This document shows positions 33,951 to 44,653 of a stretch of 64,000 nucleotides of DNA, piece by piece. The first letter of the stretch is position 1. Every line of letters starts with the position of its first letter. The notes beneath the pieces were generated by a model. That model was not told the origin of the DNA and did no database searches. It saw only the letters and a list, made by a program, of their open reading frames with translations. The translations under genes and the position numbers were made by a program. This stretch comes from Apium graveolens (lineage: Eukaryota; Streptophyta; Magnoliopsida; Apiales; Apiaceae), in NCBI RefSeq assembly GCF_009905375.1, contig NC_133653.1:58292673-58356672 (forward strand). Reading direction: 5' to 3'.

Positions 33951-34682
33951 ATGGCATCATTAGGATCTTCCGAGAGGATGGTGACTGGGCCAGCTGCTCC
34001 AGCTATACCACCAGTGTCAGCACAGGTGTTGCTACTACTTCTACCACCACCACCACTACCTCAGGAGCCATCACCACCAGCTCCAGAGCAGATACCAGAT
34101 CCAGTAGATATGTTTGATCCATTAGAGTTCTTTGAGCTGATGCTTCCACTTCTACTTCCGATGGAGTATCAATTTATTCCAGAGATAGAGACAGAGGTTC
34201 TATCGGTAGTATTGCCTCCTTTTCCTGTGTATGCTTCAGATCCAGGGGTGTTTCAGATGGCCCCGGTTGAGAGGATGGATGAGCACAATGTTGGATTACA
34301 GTTGGGTTTTCCACAGCAAGGCATGGCAGGGATACCTAGTGTTCCATCACAAGATTTTGTGGGACAGGTTGCAGCACCACATATGGTACTGTATCATGAG
34401 TACAATGTTACGAGAGAGGATGTTGAGTATTGGAGATCACATTGTAGAGAGAATATGGGTTTGTTTGACCAGAGAGACTGAGGACCATTAGCTGCACTTC
34501 AGCCAGACTACATGATGAGGCAGAGGCTTCAGTCGATAGTGCATAGTGCCACTTTTGAGTTAGATGCTATGATGCCTGATGGGCCGCATTCTTATACAGA
34601 GTTTCATAGAGCTACCCATTTGGCACAGTCAGTTATCGAGATACTCCGTGATGAGTTGAGGTGCATTCCGCCAGGGTTTTGA
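33951..34682 (+). pseudogene. Extra ORF upstream of gag, unknown, one stop
   Basis: This is a 243-codon frame starting MASLGSSERMVTGPAAPAIP and ending ...RDELRCIPPGF, open except for TGA at 34479-34481. It has a Pro-rich N-terminus (PPPPLPQEPSPPAPEQ), an acidic middle and a C-terminal part rich in charged and aromatic residues (NVTREDVEYWRSHCRENM). It lies between the primer site and gag, where Tekay elements do not normally carry a gene. I recognise no domain. It could be a diverged Gag-like or captured host segment; the ATG at 33951 is chosen for its position after the leader. Confidence concerns its being a real former ORF. Confidence 0.55.
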
Positions 34683-35205
34683 TGGTTGATAGTTGGAGCC
34701 TAGTGTTGTACTATATGTGACATATGTAGATAGAGACAACATAGTATAGTATGGTTACTTATGTATGTGTATAGTATCTAGTTTTGACGTGTATCAGCAG
34801 TAGCAATGGCAGATCTGACTTAGACTTTTGTATCAAGCAGTACACCTGAGGCTGGTATCATATATAAAATAAACTTTTTCAACTTTTTCTTTTCATTTAT
34901 TTAAATTTCAGTCTTTACAGTCTTTACAGCATTTACATTTTTCTTATTATTTTACAGTTCCGTATTTCAAATTCTGTTTAATCTAAAACAGTGTACTAAT
35001 CATTTTCATTTCAAATTATAAAATCCTTTCAACTGATTGTTTAAATTTCAAATCACTTAAATTCCTGTTTTAATATTAGTCAAGTTGTTTTCTTTCCATA
35101 ATCTATTATTTAAATTTTTGTTTTAATACCAGATAAATAGTTTTTTTATCTATTATCAACCGTTTGGTAAATCATTAAAATGAATCATTGTTTTATTATT
35201 ATAAA
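34683..35205 (+). other. Spacer between extra ORF and gag
   Basis: No open frame of note. It is AT-rich with TTTAAATTTC-type repeats and could hold an untranslated leader. The gag ATG follows at 35206. Confidence 0.5.
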
Positions 35206-36400
35206 ATGGCACCAAAAAGAAAGACCGGAACTGAAACCTCCAACAGCAACTCTGAGGGTCAGAATAATGATACTATGAACCAAATGTTCCATCTGATGCA
35301 ACAACAGATGTTAATAATGCAATAGCAGATGCAACAACAACATATTCAGCATCAGATGTTACAACAACCACCTCGTCCTGAACCCCAATTACCACCAGTT
35401 ATGCATGTTATTACCTTTAAGCAGTTTCAGTCAGTTAAGCCTCCAGAGTTTGAGGGTACACCAGATCCTACTAAGGCTAGGGCTTGGTTGAAAGAAATGG
35501 AGAAAGCGTTTGCACTCGTGAAAGTTGGAGAGGATTAGAAAACTGATTTCACCCACTACTTCCTGAAAGGGGAAGCAAATTACTGGTGGGAATCCAGGAA
35601 AGCTTTAGAGGATGAAGATATTGTGACATGGGATAGGTTTACGGAATTATTTATGGAGAAGTATTTTCCTCGCTATATGAAGAACCAGATGGAAATCAAG
35701 TTCTTGGAATTGAAGCAAGGGAATGTGTCTGTGACAAAATATGAAGCCAAGTTTACTGAATTAGCTAGGTTTGTTCCGGAGCAAGTTGATACTGAAGAAA
35801 AGCGGGCTAAGAGATTCCAACAGGGATTGAAGCCATGGATTCGTAGCGGAGTGGCAGTATTTGAATTGACGACTTACACCGCCGTGGTTCAGAAAATGAT
35901 GATTATTGAAGGGGAAAGTGAAAGGTCCCAAAGGGAAAAAGGACAAGGAAGTTTTCAGAACAGTTCCAACAGGAAGCTGGGATTCCAAGCCCGGAAAAAT
36001 ATGAATTTCAAAAGGACAGGACAAGGCAATCAGAGAGCAGGTAATCGTTTCCAAGCTCCCAACCAGCAAGGAATTATTAGACTCTCACTTCCATACTACA
36101 AAACATGTGGTCAGAAACATACGGGCATCTGTCTTAAGGCAAATCTGACATGCTTCAGATGCAAACAAAAAGGGCACTACTCTAACGAATGTCTAGCAGG
36201 AATAACCGAGGTTACTTGTTTCCAGTGTGGAAAGAAAGGACATATTTCTAGGGATTGCAGAGGACCAGCTATGGCAGCTAGTGTTCTAAAAGTGTTGGCA
36301 TTAACTCCACCACCACAGCAGAATCATCCTAGAGCAAGAACTTTTAACATGACAATGAAAGAAGCTTTACAGAGTCCTAGTGTGATTCCAGGTACGCTTT
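35206..36400 (+). pseudogene. gag: Tekay-like Gag with zinc knuckles (two stops)
   Basis: This is the particle protein of the Gypsy element. It starts MAPKRKTGTETSNS at 35206. A Gln-rich stretch leads into the retrotrans_gag domain (PPEFEGTPDPTKARAWLKEM; FLKGEANYWWESRK; WDRFTELFMEKYFPRYMKNQ), then a basic linker, the YKTCGQKHTGICLK motif and two CCHC knuckles, CFRCKQKGHYSNEC and CFQCGKKGHISRDC. The frame is continuous to 36630 apart from TAG at 35323 and TAG at 35536, both where relatives have Gln (CAG to TAG, inference). Confidence 0.92.
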
Positions 36401-36760
36401 CTGTGAATTCAGTAAATGCAAAAATATTGATTGATTCTGGAGCTACAAAATCTTTTATTTCTGAAAAATTCATCAATAAGATATGTTGCAAAATTCAACG
36501 GTTGGGCGAGACGTTAATTATAAAATTAGCGAATGACGACCAAGTTCATGTAGATCGAGTATGTCCCGAGTGCGATATCGATATAATCGGACATCATTTC
36601 GCTGTGAACTTGATTCCTTACAAGTTATGAGAGTTTGATGTTATTTTAGGAATGGATTGGTTAGCTTGTTATAATGCTCAGATAGATTGTGCGAATAAGA
36701 AAGTGAAATTGCGAACTGCGGAAAATGCAATGGTAATATTTAGAGGCGAGAAACAATGAA
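36401..36760 (+). pseudogene. pol: Tekay-like aspartic protease (broken)
   Basis: It continues the gag frame. The catalytic motif is ILIDSGATKSFIS (about 36426-36465). It continues to PYKL, where TGA at 36628-36630 interrupts; the same frame then gives EFDVILGMDWLACYNAQID, the usual protease end. Relatives have Arg or His at the stop, so CGA to TGA at a CpG fits (inference). Confidence 0.88.
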
Positions 36761-36779
36761 AGAATTCCTGACAATGATG

Positions 36780-37560
36780 CAGACCAAATGATTGCTACGA
36801 CAGGGATGTGAAATGTATATAGCCTATGTATTGGATATTGAGAAGGAAAGTCCCAAGATGGAAGATATTCCAGTTGTATGTGAATTTCCTAATATTTTTA
36901 TAGATGAACTTCCAGGATTACCGCCGGATCGAGAAATTGAGTTTACTATCGATTTAGCACCAGGTACGGAGCCAGTTTCAAAAGCTCCATATCGGATGAC
37001 AATGATTGAAATGAAGAAATTGTCAACGCAATTACAAGATCTTCTGGATAGAGGAATTATAAGACTTAGTGTATCCCCATGGGGTGCACCGGTGTTGTTT
37101 GTGAAGAAGAAAGACGACAACATGCGACTATGTATCGATTATCGTGAACTGAATAAGCTGACTATCAAGAATAAGTATCATTTGCCGTGAATCAACGATT
37201 TGTTTGATCAAATGAAAGGAGCTGCATGGATTTCTAAGATAGATTTGAGGTCGGGATACCATCAACTGAAGATCAAGGCTGAAGATATTCCCAAGACTGC
37301 TTTTCGTACCAGATATGGACAATATGAATTTCTCGTAATGGCTTTTGGTTTGACCAACGCACTAGCAGCATTCATGGATTTGATGAATAGGGTATTCAAG
37401 AGGTATTTGGATAAGTTCGTGATTGTATTTATTAATGGCATCTTGATTTATTCGAAGACTGAAGAAGAACATATCGAGCACTTAAGGATTATTTGGAAAT
37501 TTTAAGAAAGGGACAACTTTATGCAAAATTCTCAAAATGTGAATTATGGTTAAAGGAAGT
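36780..37560 (+). pseudogene. pol: Tekay-like reverse transcriptase, active site lost
   Basis: RT blocks: [80 protein letters not shown] and [16 protein letters not shown]. At the catalytic site the family's FIDDIL reads FINGIL (37431-37445): both catalytic aspartates are replaced by Asn and Gly. TGA at 37188-37190 sits after KYHLP, where relatives have Arg, and the frame shifts near 37497. The enzyme is therefore dead several times over. Confidence 0.92.
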
Positions 37561-38160
37561 ACAATTTTTGGGTCATATCATCAGCATGGGAGGAATTAAA
37601 GTTGATTTAGTGAAGATTGAAGCCGTATTGAATTGGAAAGGCCAAAGACACCGACAGAAATCAGAAGTTTCTTGGGATTGGCAGGTTATTACAGAAGATT
37701 TGTCAAGGATTTTGCAAAAATAGCTACGCCACTAACCAAATTAACTCGGAAGAATGAAAAGTTCGTATGGTATGACAAGTGTGAAGAAAGTTTTAAAAAA
37801 CTGAAGAATAGATTAGCAACTGCACCGGTACTTGTGTTACCAGATGAGCAAGGAGATTTTGTCATTTACAGCGATGCTTCATATCGAGGATTATAATGTG
37901 TATTGATGTAACATGGTAACATAATCGCATATGCTTCTAGACAATTGAAACATCATGAACAGAAATATCCTACGTATGATCTGGAACTAGCAGCAATCGT
38001 ATTCGCACGGAAACTATGGAGACGCTATCTTTACGGCGAGAAATGTGAAATTTACATGGATTATAAGAGTTTAAAGTATATCTTTTCACAGAGAGAACTT
38101 AACATGAGACAACGGCGCTGGCTAGAGTTGATTAAAGATTACGATGTTACAATCAGCTAT
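37561..38160 (+). pseudogene. pol: Tekay-like RT thumb and RNase H, truncated
   Basis: It has [16 protein letters not shown], then after a frameshift near 37630 [20 protein letters not shown] and TPLTKLTRKNEKFVW. RNase H has VIYSDASYRGL, two stops (37894 and 37915), [20 protein letters not shown] and [20 protein letters not shown]. The coding stops at ISY, about 38160, just before the usual HPGKANVVADALSR end. Everything from there through integrase is deleted and replaced by unrelated sequence. Confidence 0.9.
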
Positions 38161-38416
38161 ATGTGGGACTGGGGTGTTACAAACTCCCCCACTTAAACTC
38201 CTGACATCTTCATCAGGCCCGAAAAGACATCCCATAGGACCAAGATCGTACTTCTCTAGTCATTGTGGGATAATACCGACTGGCTTCGTGTCCCCACCTC
38301 CGGACCTCTTGCCATTGTGGGATAATACCACCAGCCTTTATGTCCCCACCTCCGGAAACTTGACGCATCAAGCATTCGACAGGAATTTTTCACACAATGA
38401 CAATCCAGCCAGAACT
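38161..38416 (+). other. Foreign filler with 52-bp tandem repeat
   Basis: 256 bp that is neither RNase H nor LTR. It contains GGGGTGTTACA near 38170, resembling an LTR terminus, and two copies of a unit starting CATTGTGGGATAATACC at 38261 and 38313, with GTCCCCACCTCCGGA in each. It was probably captured during repair of the deletion. The origin is unknown. Confidence 0.6.
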
Positions 38417-38847
38417 ATTACGGACATAGTATAACCAAATTACCGGTTCATTAACTTAGTATAGCCTGCTTATATATTACGGACTTGTTGAGCAACTTAT
38501 GGCTCACCCCTTTCTTGTTGTTATTCACCATATTGTTTTCAGTTAAGAAGGAAAATGAAACCTATCTGGACTAGAGTGGTAAAGAAACGAGTCAAGCCGC
38601 GGGACCCTCTCATACCAAAGGTGTTGATCCCAATTCAGGAGGAAAGCTTTGAGTTGCCTGAGCAGGTATAGTGTAGATAGTTAATGAGTGTGTTTGAATA
38701 AATGAGAAAAGTAGTTTATAACTTGTTAGACAAGGGGTTGTCATAAAGAGAGTTTGTAATATTTTAAATTTGGGTTGTAATAATGTAGATCGTGGTTCTT
38801 GTTTTCATACTTCAACCTAAAAAAATCCTGGTTAGTGTTAAAAGGGT

Positions 38848-38903
<56 letters not shown>

Positions 38904-38983
38904 TAATTATTATACAGGTTGTACAGGTCGGGTGATTAGCTAGTAACCCCCAGACTTATACCCCGGGTCTGGAGGGCGTTACA
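38417..38983 (+). repeat. Tekay-like 3' LTR remnant
   Basis: It matches 33252-33773 of the 5' LTR (ATAACCAAATTA, then GGTTCATTAACTTA, and the shared end GGAGGGCGTTACA). The first about 2,960 bp of the LTR are missing. A run of about 50 bp of (AT)n at 38850-38898 is absent from the 5' LTR and must have arisen after insertion. Confidence 0.9.
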
Positions 38984-39050
38984 CGCGGGTGCCGTGCTAC
39001 TGACTTTTCAGCGCGGCCGCCTCGCTTCTCAACGCGACCGCACCGTTGTC
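38984..39050 (-). promoter_or_regulatory. GC-rich Athila word patch, copy A (right part)
   Basis: After the target repeat, GTGCCGTGCTACTG and CAGCGCGGCCGC continue the patch begun at 30235-30293. It corresponds to 52770-52845 in copy B, which is not interrupted. Confidence 0.6.
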
Positions 39051-39202
39051 CTTTAGTTCGCACTGAATTTTTTCTGTTTTTCTGATTTTTTGTGTTTTTC
39101 TCATTTTTTCCTTCTTCCTCTATCTACTAATGTACAACAAACTTGGTTTGCCTCCCAAGAAGTGCTTGGGTTACGTCGTTAGCTTGACGTAGAATCTTGA
39201 GA

Positions 39203-40530
39203 TCATGTAGATAATAGAACGGCACTAACCACCTCACGGTTTGTCGTATCCCCATTGTAGTGCTTCAACCTCTGTCCATTCACTTTGAACGCTTAGCCAT
39301 GATCATTCTCAAAAATCTCCACAGCTCCATGCGGAAACAAAGTTTTGATTATGAAAGGCCCGGACCACCTTGACTTCAATTCTCTAAGAAAAAGACGGAG
39401 ACGAGAGTTGAATAAAAGAACTTGATGCCCCCACAGAAATGATTTAAGCACTAGACCCTTATCGTGCCACCTCTTGACTTTCTTCTTATACATTTTGTTA
39501 TTTTCATATGCTTGAAGCCATAATTTGTCAAGTTCATTCAATTGAAGCATTCTTTTCTTACCAGCTGCATTCAAATCAAGGTTCAAATTCTTCAAAGCCT
39601 AATAAGCTTTATGTTCGAGCTCCACCGGAAAATGACACCCCTTACCATAAACCAACTGAAACGGCGACATTCCTAACGGAGTCTTGTATGTTGTTTTATA
39701 TGCCCAAACAGATTCATCAAGCTTCAAAGACCAATCCTTCCTTGATGGATACACAACTTTCTCTAGAGTACACTTTATCTCTCTGTTGGATACCTCAGCT
39801 TGACCATTAGTTTGAGGATGGTATGTTGTAGCAGTGCGATGAATCACATTATACATCTGCATCATAGCAGTGAACTTGCGATTACAGAAATGCGATCCCT
39901 CGTCACTGATTATGACTCTTGGAGTCCCAAGTCATGTGAATATCTGCTTATGAAGAAAATTAAGCACTACCTTCGCATCATTTATCGTCAAAGCTTTAAC
40001 TTCAACCCATTTCGACACATAATCAACCACCAACAAGATATATCGATTATTGTAAGATGAGATAAACGACCCATAAAGTCGATTCCCCAAACATCGAAGA
40101 CCTCAACCTCGAGAAACACATTAAAAGGCATCTCATCCCTCTTAGACATATTTTCCACACTCTGGCATCGATCACACTTCAAAATAAACTGATGTGCATC
40201 CTTAAACAATTTAGGCCAGAAGAATCCCGCTTGAAGGACTCGACCTACTGTCTTCTCTCCACCATAGTGGCCTCCATAAACAGTCGAATGATAGTCTCGC
40301 AAGATCCCCCCATTTCGCTATACGGAATATATCTCTTGATGATTTGGTCAGCTCCTTGCCTAAAAAAATATGGTTCATCCCACATGTACCACTTCACCTC
40401 ATTAAGAAACTTCTTCTTTTGAGCATAAGACAAGTCTGGAGGCATGATATTACTCACAAGGTAGTTTACAATGTTTGCAAACCAGGGTTCTTCTTCTTGT
40501 ACCCAAACAGCTGCTCATTGGGAAAAGACT
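39203..40530 (-). pseudogene. pol: Athila integrase, copy A (broken)
   Basis: Minus strand. Zinc-binding part: HSTVYGGHYGGEKTVGRVLQ, then CDRCQSVENMSKRDEMP. Core: FDVWGIDFMG (first D), SDEGSHFCNR (second D, about 39890) and HPQTNGQAEVSNREIK (the Glu). The C-terminal part has LKSRWSGPFIIKTLFPHGAV and ends VVSAVLLST, stop at 39203-39205. Frameshifts near 39600, 39870-39990 and 40250-40300 and a stop near 39296 break it. It lies directly after RNase H, in Gypsy order. Confidence 0.9.
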
Positions 40531-41935
40531 CATTTATTAATGTTTTATCTTGTGAAGTTGCACTTGGGTCTTCTAAACGAGAGAGATGATCGGCGACTTG
40601 ATTCTCAGTACCTTTTCTGTCCTTGATCTCTAATTCGAATTCCTGAAGAAAAAGAACCCATCTAATCAATCTCGGCTTCGAGTCCTTCTTCGAGACGAGA
40701 TATCGAATCGCAGCGTGATCAGTGAAAACTGTCACCTTCGTCCCAAGTAAATAAGATTGAAACTTCTCAAAGTCGTAGACAATGACCATAAGTTCTTTCT
40801 CAGTAGTAGTGTAATTCAGTTGAGCGCCATTGAGGGTATTACTAATATAGTAGACCACATGAAATATGTTGTTCTTTCTCTGCCCAAGAACTGCTCCAAC
40901 TGCATAGTCACTTGTATCACACATCATCTCAAAAGGTTCATTCCAATCAGGTGCAGTTATGACAGGTGTCGTGATCAAACTCTTCTTCAAGAACTCAAAA
41001 GAAGCTAGACACTCGTCATCAAACTTGATAGGACATCCTTCTCCAGAAGATTGCACGAGAGTTTAGAGATTTTAGAGAAGTCCTTAATGAACCGTCCATA
41101 GAAACCCGCATGACCAAGAAAGTTGCGAACTCCCTTAACATAAATTGGTGGAGGAAGATTTTCAATGACCCCCACATTGGATTTGTCCACCTCAAGACCT
41201 TTACTAGAGACCTTGTGACCAAGAATAATGCCCTGCCTCAATATAAAGTGACATTTCTCCCAGTTGAGAATCAGATTGGTCTCAACACTCCTTTTAAGAA
41301 CTACGCCAAGATTCTACAAGCACTCTTTAAAAGAATCGCCAAACACAGAGATATCATCCATAAACACCTCCACATTCTAGCCAATCATGTCAGAGAATAT
41401 AGCCATCTTGCATCTTTGAAATATGGCAGGCACTCCACAAAAACCAAAAAAAACTTTTCTGAAGGCGAAATTACCAAATGGACAAGTGAAAGTAGTCTTT
41501 TCCTGATCTTCTGGAGCAATACATATCTGATTATAGCCCGAATAGCCATCCAGAAGACAGTAGTACTCGTGCCCAGCCCATTTGTCAAGCATCTGATTAA
41601 TAATAGGCAGAGCGAAGTGATCCTTTCTCGTTGCTTTGTTCAGCTTTCTGTAGTCCATGCAAACTCTCCACCCCGTGACTTTTTGAGTAGGAATGAGCTC
41701 ATTCTTCTCATTAGCAACAACGGTGATACCTCCTTTCTTTGGCACAGACTGAACTGGACTCACCCAAGAACTGTTAAAAATGGGATGGATGATTTCTGCA
41801 TCTAGCCACTTGAGAATTTCCTTCTTCACAACTTCTTTAATGATTGGATTGAGCCTTCTCTGTTGCTCAATAGTAGGCTTGCTACTTTCCTCCAGCAGAA
41901 TTTTATGCATGTAATAAGAAGGGCTAATTCCCGTA
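40531..41935 (-). pseudogene. pol: Athila reverse transcriptase and RNase H, copy A (broken)
   Basis: RT: LNPIIKEVVKKEILKWLD, WVSPVQSVPKKGG, GWRVCMDYRKLNKATRKDHF, FGFCGVPAIFQRCKMAIF, then TAG at 41377-41379 and directly VEVFMDDISVFGDS, with the FMDD active site intact. RNase [40 protein letters not shown] and the end [17 protein letters not shown] frameshift lies near 41050-41240. The TAG before the active site is shared with copy B (55175-55177), so it existed before the copies separated. Confidence 0.92.
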
Positions 41936-42946
41936 ATATCTGCTATCGTCTATCCAATTACCGATTTAAACTCTCTCAGAATTCTTAAGAATTTTTCCTC
42001 GTCACTACATGAAAGGTCAGATGCAATCATCACAGGCAAAGTAGATGCATCACCTAAAAAAGCATACCTTAAGTGTTCAGGCAATGGTTTAAGCTCTAGT
42101 GTAGGAGCTTCCTCAATAGATGGCTTCAAGCGCTTTGGAGATTTGTTCAGCTCCCCCATTCCAAGAGATTCAAAAGGCATATCCATCTTCCGCTTCCAGG
42201 GAGAAGCATTCAGATATTGCAACTGCTCATCACCTTCATCATCTTCACTATCTGAATTTCTCAACAAAGCCTTTTTTTAAGTCATCAGACCTTAGCAATT
42301 GATCAAGTTCTGAAGTAACCACAGAATCGACCAACTCCACCTTTAAGTACTCCTTATTTTCGGTAGGGAATTTCATGGCATTGAACACATTAAAAGTTAC
42401 ATCCTGATCCAACACTCACATTGTAAGCTCACCCTTCTGCACATCAATCAAGGTTCGGCTAGTAGTCAAGAATGGTCTTCCCAAGATTATGGGAATCTTC
42501 TTATCCTCCTCGAAATCAAGAATTACAAAATGAGCAGGAAATATGAGTTTATCAACTTTGACCAAAACATCCTCCACAATGCCTCGTGGGTATGTAATCG
42601 ACCGATTGGCCAACTGCAAGGTCATATAAGTAGGCTTTGGATCAGGTAAGTCCAACTTCTTGAAGATTGACAAGGGCATCAGATTGATGCTAGCTCCCAA
42701 GTCACATAAGCATTTGTCAAATGATACTTTACCAATGGTGCAAGGAATAGTGAAACTTCCAGGATCTTTGAGCTTCGGAGGCAACTTCTGTTGCAACACA
42801 GCACTGCATTCCTTCATGCGAGCAATGGTCTCTAAGTCATCGAGCTTCACTTTCCGAGAAAGAATACCTTTCATAAACTTCGCATAACTAGGCATCTGGT
42901 CAAGAGCTGCAGCGAAAGGTATGTTGATATGAATCTTCTTGAACAC
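41936..42946 (-). pseudogene. pol: Athila aspartic protease region, copy A
   Basis: A frame of 176 codons (42416-42946) contains CLCDLGASINLMPLSIFKKL, the Athila form of the aspartic protease active site (DLGAS in place of DSGA), and ends with KIPIILGRPFLTTSRTLIDV. The linker to RT (41950-42267) is acidic and has SDSEDDEGDEQLQYLNASPW. A frame break falls at about 42270-42420. It processes the polyprotein by family. Confidence 0.87.
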
Positions 42947-44507
42947 CTCCAGAAACTTCTCAAACTGCTTATCCTACTTATTCTTCTACAGCCTCTTAGG
43001 AAAGGGAGGGGGAGGATATATCTGCTTCTCCCCTGTATTACCCCCAGGAGGAGTGTGTTCAACAGTTGTATTCCTTGGTTCCACTTCTGCTTCCTTCTGT
43101 ACTTCTTCTTCAGCCACATCTTCTTCTTCCGAAAATTGAGATTTTTCGGGATGTGCAACCTTCCCAGACCTCAATATAATTGCCTTAACCCGCTCCTTAG
43201 CTTCCCTCTTTCCTGGTACTTCAGTGTCACTAGGGAGTGTACCAGGTTGACGATTTAGCAAGGCATTGGTAATTTGTCCAATTTGATTTTCCAAGGTCTT
43301 AATAGAAATCGCTTGACTCTTACACATGAGCCTCATCTCCTCCAATTCAGATTTTTCATTAGACTGTTGCAGCTGAAGTTGTTGTATTGGTGCATATTAC
43401 GGTTGCTGAAAACCAGGAGGGTTGTACTGCTTTGCTAAATACTGTTGATAAGGCCGTGGAACCGCATTCTGAGAATTGCTCCAGCTGAAGTTAGGATGAT
43501 TGCGGTTGTTAGGATGATAGGTGGCTGGCACAGGTTGCTGCGACCTCTGAAAGTTGCTCACAAACTGAGCTGATTCACTAGAAATAGCATATTGCTCCAT
43601 CTCATGGGAACCAGCACAAAGCTCACAGACACTAGAGATCTGATTAACTCCATAATTAGGCAAAGAATCCACCTTCATCGTCAAAGCTTTAAGCTGAGCA
43701 GTTATAGCAGTAGCTGCATCTAACTCCAGAATTCGTGCTACCTTACCCTGAGATAGTCTCTGAGTAGAATTTTGGTATTCATTCGCAGCCATCAGTTCAA
43801 TCAATTCATAAGCTTCATCGTAGCTTTTATCCCACAAGGCTCCTCATGATGCTGCATCAAGCATGGGTCTAGAAGTAGCACCCAAAATATTGTAGAAGCA
43901 GTTAATAATCATCCTATCAGGCATCCCATGGTGAGGAAACTTTCTAAGCATCTCCTTTTAGCGATCCCAAGCCTCACATAAAGATTCTCCAGATTGCTGA
44001 GCAAATTGAGTAAGTGCGTTTCTGATTGCCGCAGTCTTCGCTATAAGAAAGAATTTAGTTAAAAACTTTTGAGTAAGATCCTCCCATTTGGTGATAGACC
44101 CTGGTGGTAGAGAATATAACCATCACTTAGCTTTATCCCGCAGAGAGAATGCAAAAAGCCTCAACTTAATAGCATCTTCAGAAACTCCATTGAACTTGAA
44201 AGTGTCGCAGATCTCGATGAAATCTCTGATGTGCATGTTGGGTTCTTCTATCGGAGAAACCTCAATCTGAACTGAGTTCTGTATCATCTGAATCGTGCTC
44301 GACTTGATCTCAAAGGTATTAGCAGAGATGGCTGGTCGGACAATTATAGATTGAATATCATTAATCTTCGGTTGAGTAATCCATCAAAGCCTTCGGATTT
44401 GCTTCTGGTTCTCCCATTGCAATAAGTGCTTCTTCTTTAACTTTCTCCTCGACTACAACTACTTCCTCAGTTTGATCCAGTGTTCTCTTACGAGACCGAG
44501 AACGCAT
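42947..44507 (-). pseudogene. gag: Athila Gag, copy A (broken)
   Basis: It starts with ATG at 44505-44507 (MRSRSRKRTLDQTEE), 120 bases after the primer site. The Gag block has WDKSYDEAYELIELMAANEY and IAQLKALTMKVDSL-like sequence, then a degenerate knuckle CELCAGSHEMEQYA in which the last Cys is Tyr, an Asn/Gln/Pro-rich part, and a basic stretch ending in Pro-rich sequence (YPPPPFPKRL). A TGA at about 43847 and other stops interrupt. The family call rests on the DEAYELIE motif and position. Confidence 0.85.
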
Positions 44508-44629
44508 ATGCATGCACACTCGCTAGAGTACCTGAAACACGATAAGGAATTTAGTAAGTAATAATGTCCAACTCAATGAACTTTAACGACCACTAATGAC
44601 AAACGCATAAACTAAAAATTAACCACGAG

Positions 44630-44647
44630 TCCCCGGCAGCGGCGCCA
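44630..44647 (-). other. Primer-binding site, tRNA-Asp, copy A
   Basis: The minus strand reads TGGCGCCGCTGCCGGGGA, six bases after the LTR end at 44654. This fits the 3' end of plant tRNA-Asp, the primer used by Athila elements. Confidence 0.9.
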
Positions 44648-44653
44648 AAATCT

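Larger units (their letters stand above)
30294..38983 (+). mobile_element. Tekay-like Gypsy (chromovirus) element, internally deleted
   Basis: 5' LTR 30294-33773, tRNA-iMet primer site, an extra ORF ahead of gag, Gag, protease, RT and partial RNase H, then 256 bp of foreign filler and a 3' LTR remnant (38417-38983). Integrase is absent. Target duplication is perfect: CGCGG at 30289-30293 and 38984-38988. The insertion lies in the GC-rich spacer of Athila copy A. The RT and Gag sequences ([28 protein letters not shown]) are typical of plant chromoviruses, Tekay/Del type. Confidence 0.9.
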
